The position numbers and the translations under genes were made by a program. A DNA stretch of 64,000 nt from an uncultured Parabacteroides sp. (GTDB lineage: Bacteria; Bacteroidota; Bacteroidia; Bacteroidales; Tannerellaceae). Positions 25,963-34,087 of the stretch are shown piece by piece. The notes below the pieces were generated by a model, which was given only the letters and a program-made list of their open reading frames with translations, was not told the DNA's origin and made no database searches. Position 1 is the first letter of the stretch. Each line of letters opens with the position of its first letter. The stretch is taken from the NCBI GenBank assembly GCA_949295065.1, contig CASFJQ010000008.1, forward strand, positions 62,001 through 126,000. The letters are read 5' to 3'.

Positions 25963-27831
25963 TCACTTCTCTTCCGTCAGCACCCTATACAAAGTTCCCA
26001 AATCATCGGCACCTACCAAATCAACACCTTCGCTGATAAAAAATCGTTTAAATTTCTCAGTGTCAGGAGCGCCCCACCAGCGGAACAATTTACCTTCCGA
26101 ATGTACTTTTTCTATTATTCCACGCATCTTTTTCAATTCAGCTTCAGGCATTTCCCCCTCGCCTTTCCATGTGAAGAAATCAGAATAATTGTCACTGACC
26201 ACAGGATGAAGTGATGACGGTATGTTTTTCTCCAGTTCCGAAATTTTACCATCCAGGAAAATCATACGTGTTTTTTCTTGAGGCAATGTCTTCAATGGCC
26301 TGTCTCCAGAAAGGAACAAAAGTAACGGACCTTCCTTGTAAACTCCGTTTTCCACACGGCAGAAATATTCCTTGTAAGGCTCAAGCATAGCCTTCAACAG
26401 GCTGTATATTTCCTCTCCTTTTTCCTTGCAGTCCACCATAAGAAAGAAAGGTTTGTCGCTGCCTTCGTAAACTTTTCCTCCGTTTGCTTTCAGTCGTTCA
26501 ATCAACGGCTCTACATAAAGTTTGCGGAAATTGATTTCAGGATTCTCTTTCGGGCGGTCATGTGAAACGTAAAGTTCTCCACCGATAGGCCACAAATCCG
26601 CCTCAACACAATTAAAACGATAATTCAAAGCGGTAAGCAATGGCTTTACACGCCAATAGTCATTATGAGAGAATGCGTTGTAATGTACTTTCGCAGGGAG
26701 ATTAAGAAGGTCGCTAATTTTCAGAAACACGTCTGTATTCTCATATATTCCCGAGAAATTCTCTGAACCGGGTCCGAACGCATAAACCGGAACCATCACT
26801 CCACTATGTCCTCCAGTAGAGAAATTACATACAATACGTCCTTCGCTCACATCGCCGTCCAGAAGAGTTAGACCGCCAGTCTCATGGTCCGAAGTTACAA
26901 CCACAAGAGTTTCTCCATCCTTTGCTGCCCATTCGAATATTTCACCTACAGTTCTGTCGAAGTCGTGCACTTCCTGCATCAACATATCCAAATCATTGAA
27001 ATGTCCGTAATCATCAAGCTGAGAGCCTTCAATCATCATAAAAAATCCGTTCTGATTTTTCTCCAGCAAATCAATCCCTTTTAATGAAGCTTTTGCCAAC
27101 AAATCACCGCGAACTGATGGAACCGGAGTGTCAACACTGTCGGTTACACAAAATACTTTCCCGTTTTCAACATTTTCCAATTCATTCAGCGAACGTACAA
27201 TCTTATAACCTTTATCTTCAAGTTCGGAAAAAATATTTCTTCCGTCGCTTCTGTTTTCAAACAATTTGGCTCCGCCACCGAAAACATAGTCAGCACCGCA
27301 ATCCACATAATCGGCAACAATCTCTTCTTCATTGTCTCTGTCAACATTATGGCAGCAGAAATCAGCTGGTGTGGCATCCCACAAACGGCAAGTAGCAACT
27401 ATTCCGCTCGACATTCCTTTCCTGTTTGCCAATGCTGCAAGAGATTCAACCGGATTGCCTTTCGAATCCACACCTACCGAATGATATCTTGTTTTATATC
27501 CTGTGGCCAAAGCTGTGCCTCCCGCTCCTGAATCTGTTATCAGTTTATCAACACAATAAGTTTTTGACAAACCAGTATGTTGGCAATTATCCAACCATAG
27601 TTTTCCCCTATTTGCAGTCCAGGCAGAATAAACGTGCGCAAGACTCATTCCGTCACCAATCATAAGGATGACATTCTTGACTTTCTTTCCGGATGGTGGC
27701 GTAATCTTTTTCACCTCATAAGGTGAGTCCATCACATAAGTCTGCAAACCTTTGTCCTGAGCTTTGATATCAGAAGCAAAGAGTGCGGAAAAAGTTGCCG
27801 CGCACAAAATAAAATAATTTATAATTCTCAT
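25963..27831 (-). CDS. Alkaline phosphatase fused to a GDPD-like (PLC-fold) domain
   Basis: A 622-residue exported protein with a Sec signal (cleavage near IKAQ). Residues 50-378 are an alkaline phosphatase: metal ligand Asp60 in IGDGMS, nucleophile Ser101 in DSGAGGTA, DDYGH around 273, SDHETGG at 314-320, and His342 in GGHSG. Residues about 382-622 are a second domain with AFSHNDY, CVEADLW and SHDRP, the metal and acid-base pattern of glycerophosphodiester / PI-PLC-like phosphodiesterases. One chain could therefore cleave a phosphodiester and then remove the phosphate. It is periplasmic or secreted and probably scavenges phosphate from phospholipid headgroups or similar; substrate unknown. 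It stands alone between rpsF and repeat DNA. Confidence 0.9.
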   Translation of the reverse strand: MRIINYFILCAATFSALFASDIKAQDKGLQTYVMDSPYEVKKITPPSGKKVKNVILMIGDGMSLAHVYSAWTANRGKLWLDNCQHTGLSKTYCVDKLITDSGAGGTALATGYKTRYHSVGVDSKGNPVESLAALANRKGMSSGIVATCRLWDATPADFCCHNVDRDNEEEIVADYVDCGADYVFGGGAKLFENRSDGRNIFSELEDKGYKIVRSLNELENVENGKVFCVTDSVDTPVPSVRGDLLAKASLKGIDLLEKNQNGFFMMIEGSQLDDYGHFNDLDMLMQEVHDFDRTVGEIFEWAAKDGETLVVVTSDHETGGLTLLDGDVSEGRIVCNFSTGGHSGVMVPVYAFGPGSENFSGIYENTDVFLKISDLLNLPAKVHYNAFSHNDYWRVKPLLTALNYRFNCVEADLWPIGGELYVSHDRPKENPEINFRKLYVEPLIERLKANGGKVYEGSDKPFFLMVDCKEKGEEIYSLLKAMLEPYKEYFCRVENGVYKEGPLLLFLSGDRPLKTLPQEKTRMIFLDGKISELEKNIPSSLHPVVSDNYSDFFTWKGEGEMPEAELKKMRGIIEKVHSEGKLFRWWGAPDTEKFKRFFISEGVDLVGADDLGTLYRVLTEEK

Positions 27832-28305
27832 ATTTCAAGTTTTTCTTGTTAAGTCCGAATACAAAATTCTTTATTTTATTCCGGAAATCAAAACGAATTT
27901 AGTTGACAAGGTTTCAGAAACAAGTTAACAAGAAAAAATAGCCCAAAAACATTCTAAACTTGTCAACTTCTTATCTGAAATATTTCAATCCCGAACATAA
28001 AAAGCAAAAGAAGCTGTCATTCTGTGGAAAGACAACCTCTTTGCAAAAATCATAAACAAAACTATAAATTAGAAACGATCCACAATATATCATTCCTCTT
28101 TTTGCAAAGATACATTGTTGATATTACATAGCGGTTTCAATATTATGTCAGTAGAATTTAAAAACATCCCAACTTCTTAACTTGTTATTTGTTATATGTC
28201 TGTTCATCTTTCTAAACTTCAATATGTAATATTAGGAGTTGAAGTTTTTTCTGAGTAAGTTTGCAACGTGTTTGTTGGATCTTAATAAAAAACAGTCATT
28301 GATTT
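27832..28305. other. Non-coding region with one hairpin repeat
   Basis: AGTTGACAAG (27901-27910) faces CTTGTCAACT (27959-27968), a dispersed hairpin element downstream of no gene on the plus strand and upstream of the phosphatase on the minus strand. The rest, 27975-28250, is AT-rich without supportable genes. Two similar stretches CTCTTTTTGCAAAGATAC (28093) and CCTCTTTGCAAAAATCATAA (28031) may be promoter-like. Confidence 0.5.
28256..28263 (+). promoter_or_regulatory. Probable -7 element for the hydrolase gene
   Basis: TAAGTTTG fits TAnnTTTG and would give a leader of about 36 bases. The nearest TTG upstream (28239) is closer than the usual 19-21 bases. Confidence 0.4.
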
Positions 28306-29301
28306 ATGAAATTCATACTTACTTTTTTTCTCATTATATGCAGCATCTGCGCCAATGCTCAATATACTCCGGATTTACTTGGCAACGGATTCCAATCAAA
28401 GATTATAAAGATGTCAAAAGACTATGAGGGAGATGTTGTATGTACATTGATCCGCAAGAAATGTAATAATAAGAAGTCCGACAAAGCAATACTGTATATC
28501 CATGGTTATAATGATTATTTCTTTCAATCACAATTAGGCGACAGCTGTATATCACACGGATATAATTTTTATGCTCTGGATTTACGGAAATATGGTCGTT
28601 CGCTACTTGCCCATCAAGATGCTTTTTTCTGTAAAGATATAAATGAGTATTTTGCAGACATTGATTCTGCTCTTAATATAATCAAGGAAGAAGGAAATTT
28701 GGAAATAGTTATGATGGCTCACTCTACCGGTGGACTTATTTCATCATATTATCTGAATAACAGAGATGAAAAAACGGTAGATGCACTGGTGCTTAACAGT
28801 CCGTTTCTAGATTGGAACTTCGGATGGTTCATGGAAGACATTGTACTTCCGACAGTTGCCGGTATAGGTTATATATTTCCGAACTTGAAAGTTCAAGGAG
28901 AAAGTAGTTCTTCATATGCCAACAGCCTGCTGAAAGTGTTCAAAGGCGAATGGATGTTCAACACAGACTGGAAAAAGCCTAAAGGACATCCCAAAAAGGC
29001 AGGATGGATTAAAGCGATAAATAAAGCGCAAAGATACATTCAGAAAAATTCCAACATTTCGTGTCCTGTACTTGTTCTTTCATCAGACAAATCTTTTCCT
29101 GAGTCAAATACATGGCATGATGAATATATGGAATCAGACATTGTTCTGGATGTAAAGGATATTCAGGAATATGGAGCAAAACTGGGTAAGAATGTTACTT
29201 GTGTTGAAATACAAAACGGTATGCACGATCTTATTCTATCCGGAAAAAATTCGAGAGATTCTGCCTATAAAACAATATTTTTGTGGCTTAAACAGTTATA
29301 A
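28306..29301 (+). CDS. Exported alpha/beta hydrolase, monoacylglycerol-lipase-like (S33)
   Basis: A 331-residue protein with a Sec signal (ICSICANAQ). The fold is read from the oxyanion stretch YIHGYND (64-70), the nucleophile elbow AHSTGG with Ser140, a strand LVLSSDKS that normally precedes the catalytic acid, and GMHDLI with the probable catalytic His near 305. Closest in type to serine aminopeptidase S33 / monoacylglycerol lipase hydrolases; substrate unknown. It is followed 33 bases later by a Wzi-like outer-membrane protein and probably shares its transcript, so it may act on an envelope lipid or glycan. Confidence 0.85.
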   Translation: MKFILTFFLIICSICANAQYTPDLLGNGFQSKIIKMSKDYEGDVVCTLIRKKCNNKKSDKAILYIHGYNDYFFQSQLGDSCISHGYNFYALDLRKYGRSLLAHQDAFFCKDINEYFADIDSALNIIKEEGNLEIVMMAHSTGGLISSYYLNNRDEKTVDALVLNSPFLDWNFGWFMEDIVLPTVAGIGYIFPNLKVQGESSSSYANSLLKVFKGEWMFNTDWKKPKGHPKKAGWIKAINKAQRYIQKNSNISCPVLVLSSDKSFPESNTWHDEYMESDIVLDVKDIQEYGAKLGKNVTCVEIQNGMHDLILSGKNSRDSAYKTIFLWLKQL

Positions 29302-29333
29302 CTCCTATAAACAGCACATTCAAAATACAAAAC

Positions 29334-30818
29334 ATGAATAATATTCGCACAAAATTTATCACTCTGATATTTACTGGTATTATTACCAGTGGTTATGCGC
29401 AAGAGAAACTTCCAGAAAACTCAACATATTACAAGGCTGAAATATTCGGTTCTGCCGCAACCGGAGACAATACACCTTTTTGGATTACCAGTAACCAATA
29501 TGGTGTGGTTCCGTTAAATTCCAACAATGGATACGGTAGAGTTGGTGTTTTCCATAATCAATCGTTTGGGAAAGGTTTCAGATGGGGCGCAGGACTTGAT
29601 ATGATTGCAACTGTTCCTCGTCATAAGAATTTCCATATTCAGCAAATCTATGCCAGCCTTGGATATAAATGTCTGGAAATGACTTTGGGAAGCAAAGAGC
29701 AATATGAGTCTCTTTTGGACAGGCAGATGAGTAGCGGAGATATTATGCAGTCGGCAAATGCCCGCCCGATGCCGGAATTCCATTTAGCTGTTCCAGAGTT
29801 TACAGTTATTCCTCTTACAAAAGGATGGTTGCAGTTCAAGGCTAACTTCAGTGTTGGAAGAACTTTTGACGACGACTATCTTGCAGAATTTACACAAGGT
29901 AAACAGATTTATGTGAATAATGTATTGTGGCACAAAAAAGCATTATATATTCAGTTAAAAGATACACGAAACGGTTTCCCTCTTTCTGCTTATATCGGTG
30001 TGCAGCACGTTGCACAATGGGGAGGAACATCCACTGATCCAAGAATAGGAGAACAGCCTCATTCAATAAAAGATTTCATAAGAGTATTCTTTGGTTCAGA
30101 GGGTGGTTCAGATGCAACAGAATCAGACCAAATTAACGTCTTGGGAAATCATGTAGTCGGATATAATTTTGCTCTGGCTTATGAAAAAGAGAATTGGAAA
30201 CTAAAAGGCTATCACCAGCATTTGTGCGAAGACAAATCCGGTATGGAATTCTACAATGGTTTTGATGGCTTATGGGGATTACAGTTAGACTTGCATAAAA
30301 ACAAATGGCTCAACAAAGTTATATTTGAATATTTCACGACAATGAACCAAAGTGGCCCGTTCCACTACATTATATTTGACCACGAGAAACACCCTGGACG
30401 TGGTGGTGGCGGAGACAACTATTATAATAACGGAGAATATGTTGCTGGAATGTCATATTTTAATAGGGGAACAGGTTCTCCTCTAATACCTGCCCCTGAA
30501 TATAATAAAGACGGAAGACTCGGTTTCAGAAGCAGCAGAGTTAAAGACTGGCACATTGGTTTTGCCGGAGATATTTCCAATAATGTTTCATACAGATTAT
30601 TCTGTACGATAATGCAATCTTACGGAACACATTATCAGCCTTTCCTTAAACGTAAAGACGGTGTTTCTTTGCTTGCCGACATTACTTACACTCATCCTAA
30701 ACTTGAAGGTTGGAAATTTGGAGGAAGTATTGGAGCCGATACTGGGGATGTTTTCGGCAACAGCTCTACAGGTTTCAGCATTAAAGTTTCAAAACAAGGA
30801 TTACTGAAAAAGTGGTAA
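29334..30818 (+). CDS. Capsule-assembly Wzi-like outer-membrane beta-barrel
   Basis: A 494-residue exported protein (signal to about GYAQ-E). The mature part alternates aromatic and polar residues in strand-sized runs. FWITSNQYGVVPLNS near the start and SNNVSYRLFCTIMQSYGTHY near the end are typical of Bacteroidetes capsule assembly Wzi family proteins. It ends in a short basic tail after a final strand. Wzi anchors or organises surface polysaccharide; in Bacteroidales these genes are often not in capsule loci, and here the partner is a hydrolase. Direct capsule linkage is inferred, not shown. Confidence 0.82.
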   Translation: MNNIRTKFITLIFTGIITSGYAQEKLPENSTYYKAEIFGSAATGDNTPFWITSNQYGVVPLNSNNGYGRVGVFHNQSFGKGFRWGAGLDMIATVPRHKNFHIQQIYASLGYKCLEMTLGSKEQYESLLDRQMSSGDIMQSANARPMPEFHLAVPEFTVIPLTKGWLQFKANFSVGRTFDDDYLAEFTQGKQIYVNNVLWHKKALYIQLKDTRNGFPLSAYIGVQHVAQWGGTSTDPRIGEQPHSIKDFIRVFFGSEGGSDATESDQINVLGNHVVGYNFALAYEKENWKLKGYHQHLCEDKSGMEFYNGFDGLWGLQLDLHKNKWLNKVIFEYFTTMNQSGPFHYIIFDHEKHPGRGGGGDNYYNNGEYVAGMSYFNRGTGSPLIPAPEYNKDGRLGFRSSRVKDWHIGFAGDISNNVSYRLFCTIMQSYGTHYQPFLKRKDGVSLLADITYTHPKLEGWKFGGSIGADTGDVFGNSSTGFSIKVSKQGLLKKW

Positions 30819-30831
30819 TGATAGAAAGATA

Positions 30832-30898
30832 ACGAGTTGACAAGAAGACAAGTTAACGAGATGGAGTTTAGTCTTAACTTGTTCTCTTGTCAACTCGT
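30832..30898. repeat. Dispersed hairpin element between convergent genes
   Basis: ACGAGTTGACAAG (30832-30844) is the exact complement of CTTGTCAACTCGT (30886-30898). It lies between the convergent Wzi-like and metallophosphoesterase genes, where a terminator would be expected and no other is visible. Confidence 0.85.
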
Positions 30899-30908
30899 CA
30901 CCTACCAT

Positions 30909-31982
30909 TTACCATGTTTCCTTAGACATATCTTTTGGGAAAGAGAAACGGAAATCTACACGGTTGTTCTTTGTAACAATCCATGATTCAAAGCTTCTTG
31001 CACCTTCCGTAAGCTCTATCACTCGTCCACCATTACCCCAAGGCACATCACAGTAAACAGTTTTTCCTCCTGTGTAACGACCGTAACCAAGAACTATACC
31101 TTTCCAAGCAGTAACATAATCGTTGACATGGTCATGACCTGCAAATACAGCCATCACATCTCCTGCCTCAAGCATTGCAGTAAACAAACCCGAATTGACT
31201 TTTGGAGCACAAGCTTCTTCCTTGCGAATACCGATAAGATATGCGTCCTCATCACGCGCAGCTAAATTAAACTCAGGCAAAGGTATATGGAAAAATGCCA
31301 TTGCTGGTAACGGTTTACCTGAATTGTTTTTAGTAAACTCAGCACTGCACTGGCGATACCAGTTTATCTGGTCCTGTTTTATCCAGTCATAACCTTCTGC
31401 GGCTTTTATTGGAGAATAAGAAAGACTGTCAAAACCATAAATCACAAAAGCATCTTTCTTCCCGTCAGAGCTTAATATGGGAATTATAAAATTGGATTTG
31501 CCACTTATGCCTTCAACCGTTCCGGTCATATTACCCGGCATATCTTTTATGAAATTATATATTTCACTTCTGGTCATGTCCTGCTCATCGTCATGATTAC
31601 CAAAAGTCAAAGCAAATGGAATATTTCTTTTTATAACAGGATCAAAAGCTCTTTCATAACACTTTGAAGCAGGTTTGTCAAAAGCTACATCTCCCGTATA
31701 AATAACAAAATCCGGTCTTTCTGCATCAAGTATCTCATTCATTCTTTCTGCTGCAACTTCAGATGCTTCATTTCCCGGTTTCCAATGAACATCTGTAAAC
31801 TGAACTATTTTGAATTTACCTTCACTGTTAAATTTCAATTTACCTGCATTCTTTTTGTATTCAGGTGTTTCGAGATAATTTACTGTTGTTTTTGCCTTAT
31901 TTTCAGCATTCAAATTATTCATGCCTATCATTGATAAAGGCAAAGCACAGGCTGATGTACGCAAAAATTCTTTTCGGTTCAT
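30909..31982 (-). CDS. Exported metallophosphoesterase (Dcr2-like purple acid phosphatase group)
   Basis: A 357-residue protein with an N-terminal signal (MNRKEFLRTSACALPLSMIG) that could be Sec or a weak Tat type without twin Arg. All five metallophosphoesterase blocks are present in order: FTDVHW, YTGDVAFD, FGNHDDE, FFHIPLPE and AGHDHVND. They coordinate a two-metal centre. The order and spacing fit the Dcr2-like group of calcineurin-fold phosphatases; substrate unknown. It faces the GH123-like gene divergently. Confidence 0.9.
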   Translation of the reverse strand: MNRKEFLRTSACALPLSMIGMNNLNAENKAKTTVNYLETPEYKKNAGKLKFNSEGKFKIVQFTDVHWKPGNEASEVAAERMNEILDAERPDFVIYTGDVAFDKPASKCYERAFDPVIKRNIPFALTFGNHDDEQDMTRSEIYNFIKDMPGNMTGTVEGISGKSNFIIPILSSDGKKDAFVIYGFDSLSYSPIKAAEGYDWIKQDQINWYRQCSAEFTKNNSGKPLPAMAFFHIPLPEFNLAARDEDAYLIGIRKEEACAPKVNSGLFTAMLEAGDVMAVFAGHDHVNDYVTAWKGIVLGYGRYTGGKTVYCDVPWGNGGRVIELTEGARSFESWIVTKNNRVDFRFSFPKDMSKETW

Positions 31983-32170
31983 TTTTATGTAAGTTTTATG
32001 AGGTTTGTATTCTGAATGTAAAATTAGTAGAATTAATCCTATATCTCAAGAATTTGTTTAATTCTGATATAATAGTTAGTATTGCACAAATAAATAATTA
32101 TTGATAACTTGGATTAGATTATTTCCTAACACCGTAAGCTTCTAACAGGTTTACCTAATAACTATTATAT

Positions 32171-33961
32171 ATGAAGAAACATTTCATTTCATTGACTTTA
32201 TTAGCTTCGTGCTATGCATTTCCTGTCTATTCCCAGACAGACTTACCAAAATGTAATATTCAAGACTACACAGAACTGAACGATCCCAAACCGGGCAACA
32301 GTTCGGAAGAGTGGGATAAAACCGTACATAAGCCTGTTTTCGCATGGGGAACTATTGATGAAAGATACGGCAAACATAGTATTCCACAATATTCAACATC
32401 TAAAACTCATAAGGCTACAGCTTGGAAAAATGAAAGAATAAATGCACAAGCCATTTTATTTACCAATACAAATTTAGACAAAGCTATTATTGAAGTTTCT
32501 GATTTAAACAACGGTAAAAATAAAATTCCAGCCTCGGCAATCAAAGCAAGTTTTGTGAGATATGTGATGACTGACGAACTTAACAAGGATGGCAAAGGCG
32601 GTTGTGGTGAACGTCCAGACAAAACACAATGGGATTCTTCTCTGGTAGCGGATGTCCTTGATGTTATAAAAATCAGAGATATTGCTGCCAAAACAACTCA
32701 ACCCGTTTGGATTAATGTTCATGTTCCTGAGAACGTACCGGCAGGGAAATACAACGGTACTATTTCAATAAAAGGAGAGAATTTCAGTAAACAGACATTA
32801 AATATCCAAATAGAAGTTCTGAACCGTACTCTTCCAAATCCTGAGAACTGGAAATTCCATCTGGATTTGTGGCAGAATCCTTATTCTGTAGCAAGATTCC
32901 ATAATGTTCCTTTATGGAGCGAAGAGCATTTCGAAAAATTAAAACCGGTAATGAAAATACTTGCTGGCGCGGGACAAAAAGTCATCACCACAAGTATAAT
33001 GCACAAACCTTGGGCAGGACAAACAGAAGACCATTTTGACAGCATGATAACCCGAATAAAAAAGATTGACGGAAAATGGATATACAATTATTCTGTATTC
33101 GACAAATGGGTGGATTTTATGATTAACGAAGTGGGAATAGATAAGCAAATAAACTGTTATACTCTTATCCCTTGGGCATTGACTTTCGACTATTACGACG
33201 AAGCGACAAACAGAGTTCAATTTGTAAATGCAAAACCTGGCGACAAGGCTTATAATGAATATTGGGGAAGTTTCCTTAAAGATTTCGCCAAGCATCTGAA
33301 AGAAAAAGGCTGGTTTGAAAAAACAACAATAGCGATGGACGAACGTGGTCTGGAAGCAATGAAAGAAGCTATAAAAGTAATCAAAGCTGCAGATCCGAAT
33401 TTCAAGATTTCCCTTGCGGGCAATTATCATGAAGAAATCCAGGCAGACCTATATGATTTATGTCTTGCTTACAGCCATAATTTCCCGGAAAATATAAAAG
33501 CTGAAAGAGAAGAAAAAGGTAAGGTAAGTACAGTTTATACCTGCTGCGCTGAAGCCCGACCAAACACTTATACATTCTCACCAACTGCAGAAGCTGTATG
33601 GATTGGCTGGCATGCAATGGCTGGAAATTACGACGGATATCTGAGATGGGCTTACAATAGCTGGACAAAAAATCCACTCCTCGATTCCAGATTCAGAACT
33701 TGGGCTGCAGGTGATTGCTACCTTGTTTATCCGGACGGAAGGAGCAGTATAAGAATGGAAAGACTGATTGAAGGTATTCAGGATTTTGAGAAAATCAGAA
33801 TCCTTAAGGATGAATTCTCAAACAAAAAACAGGATAAAAAACTTCAGCTTTTGAACAACACTGTTGAAAACTTCACTCCCGAAGGTCTAGCAAAAACTCA
33901 GGATTCAATAACAGAGATGGTGAATAAGGCTAAAGAAGTCTTGAACAAACTTTCAAGATAA
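32171..33961 (+). CDS. GH123-like beta-N-acetylgalactosaminidase (DUF4091-type)
   Basis: A 596-residue exported protein (signal ends near FPVYSQ). It has an N-terminal beta-sandwich (about 40-225) and a TIM barrel with IAMDERG, whose Asp390-Glu391 pair matches the Asp-Glu of GH123 enzymes, which use substrate-assisted catalysis with a stabilising Asp and acid Glu. DSRFRTWAAGDCYLVYPDGRSS and RLIEGIQDFEKI near the end are the usual C-terminal signature. GH123 members characterised from Clostridium perfringens and Bacteroides vulgatus remove GalNAc from glycosphingolipid-type glycans. With the GH95 fucosidase this points to host-glycan use. It stands alone. Confidence 0.88.
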   Translation: MKKHFISLTLLASCYAFPVYSQTDLPKCNIQDYTELNDPKPGNSSEEWDKTVHKPVFAWGTIDERYGKHSIPQYSTSKTHKATAWKNERINAQAILFTNTNLDKAIIEVSDLNNGKNKIPASAIKASFVRYVMTDELNKDGKGGCGERPDKTQWDSSLVADVLDVIKIRDIAAKTTQPVWINVHVPENVPAGKYNGTISIKGENFSKQTLNIQIEVLNRTLPNPENWKFHLDLWQNPYSVARFHNVPLWSEEHFEKLKPVMKILAGAGQKVITTSIMHKPWAGQTEDHFDSMITRIKKIDGKWIYNYSVFDKWVDFMINEVGIDKQINCYTLIPWALTFDYYDEATNRVQFVNAKPGDKAYNEYWGSFLKDFAKHLKEKGWFEKTTIAMDERGLEAMKEAIKVIKAADPNFKISLAGNYHEEIQADLYDLCLAYSHNFPENIKAEREEKGKVSTVYTCCAEARPNTYTFSPTAEAVWIGWHAMAGNYDGYLRWAYNSWTKNPLLDSRFRTWAAGDCYLVYPDGRSSIRMERLIEGIQDFEKIRILKDEFSNKKQDKKLQLLNNTVENFTPEGLAKTQDSITEMVNKAKEVLNKLSR

Positions 33962-33966
33962 TAATA

Positions 33967-34012
33967 CAGTTTACAAGGTTTCAGAAACGAGTTGACAAGA
34001 GTTGCAATTCTT
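33967..34012. repeat. Copy of the GACAAGG-TTTCAGA-AACGAGTTGACAAG repeat
   Basis: TTTACAAGGTTTCAGAAACG (33969-33988) continues into AGTTGACAAGAGTT, the same phrase seen at 27901, 47205 and 50285. It follows the GH123-like stop at once. Confidence 0.75.
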
Positions 34013-34032
34013 CAACTCATATTAATAAAAAA

Positions 34033-34059
34033 CACCGGTACTTAGCTCAAATACCGGTG
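34033..34059. terminator. Bidirectional terminator between GH123-like gene and bamA
   Basis: CACCGGTA (34033-34040) pairs with TACCGGTG (34052-34059); A6 precedes and T5 follows. It serves both convergent genes. Confidence 0.88.
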
Positions 34060-34087
34060 CTTTTTATGATTGAATGTATTCTTCAAA

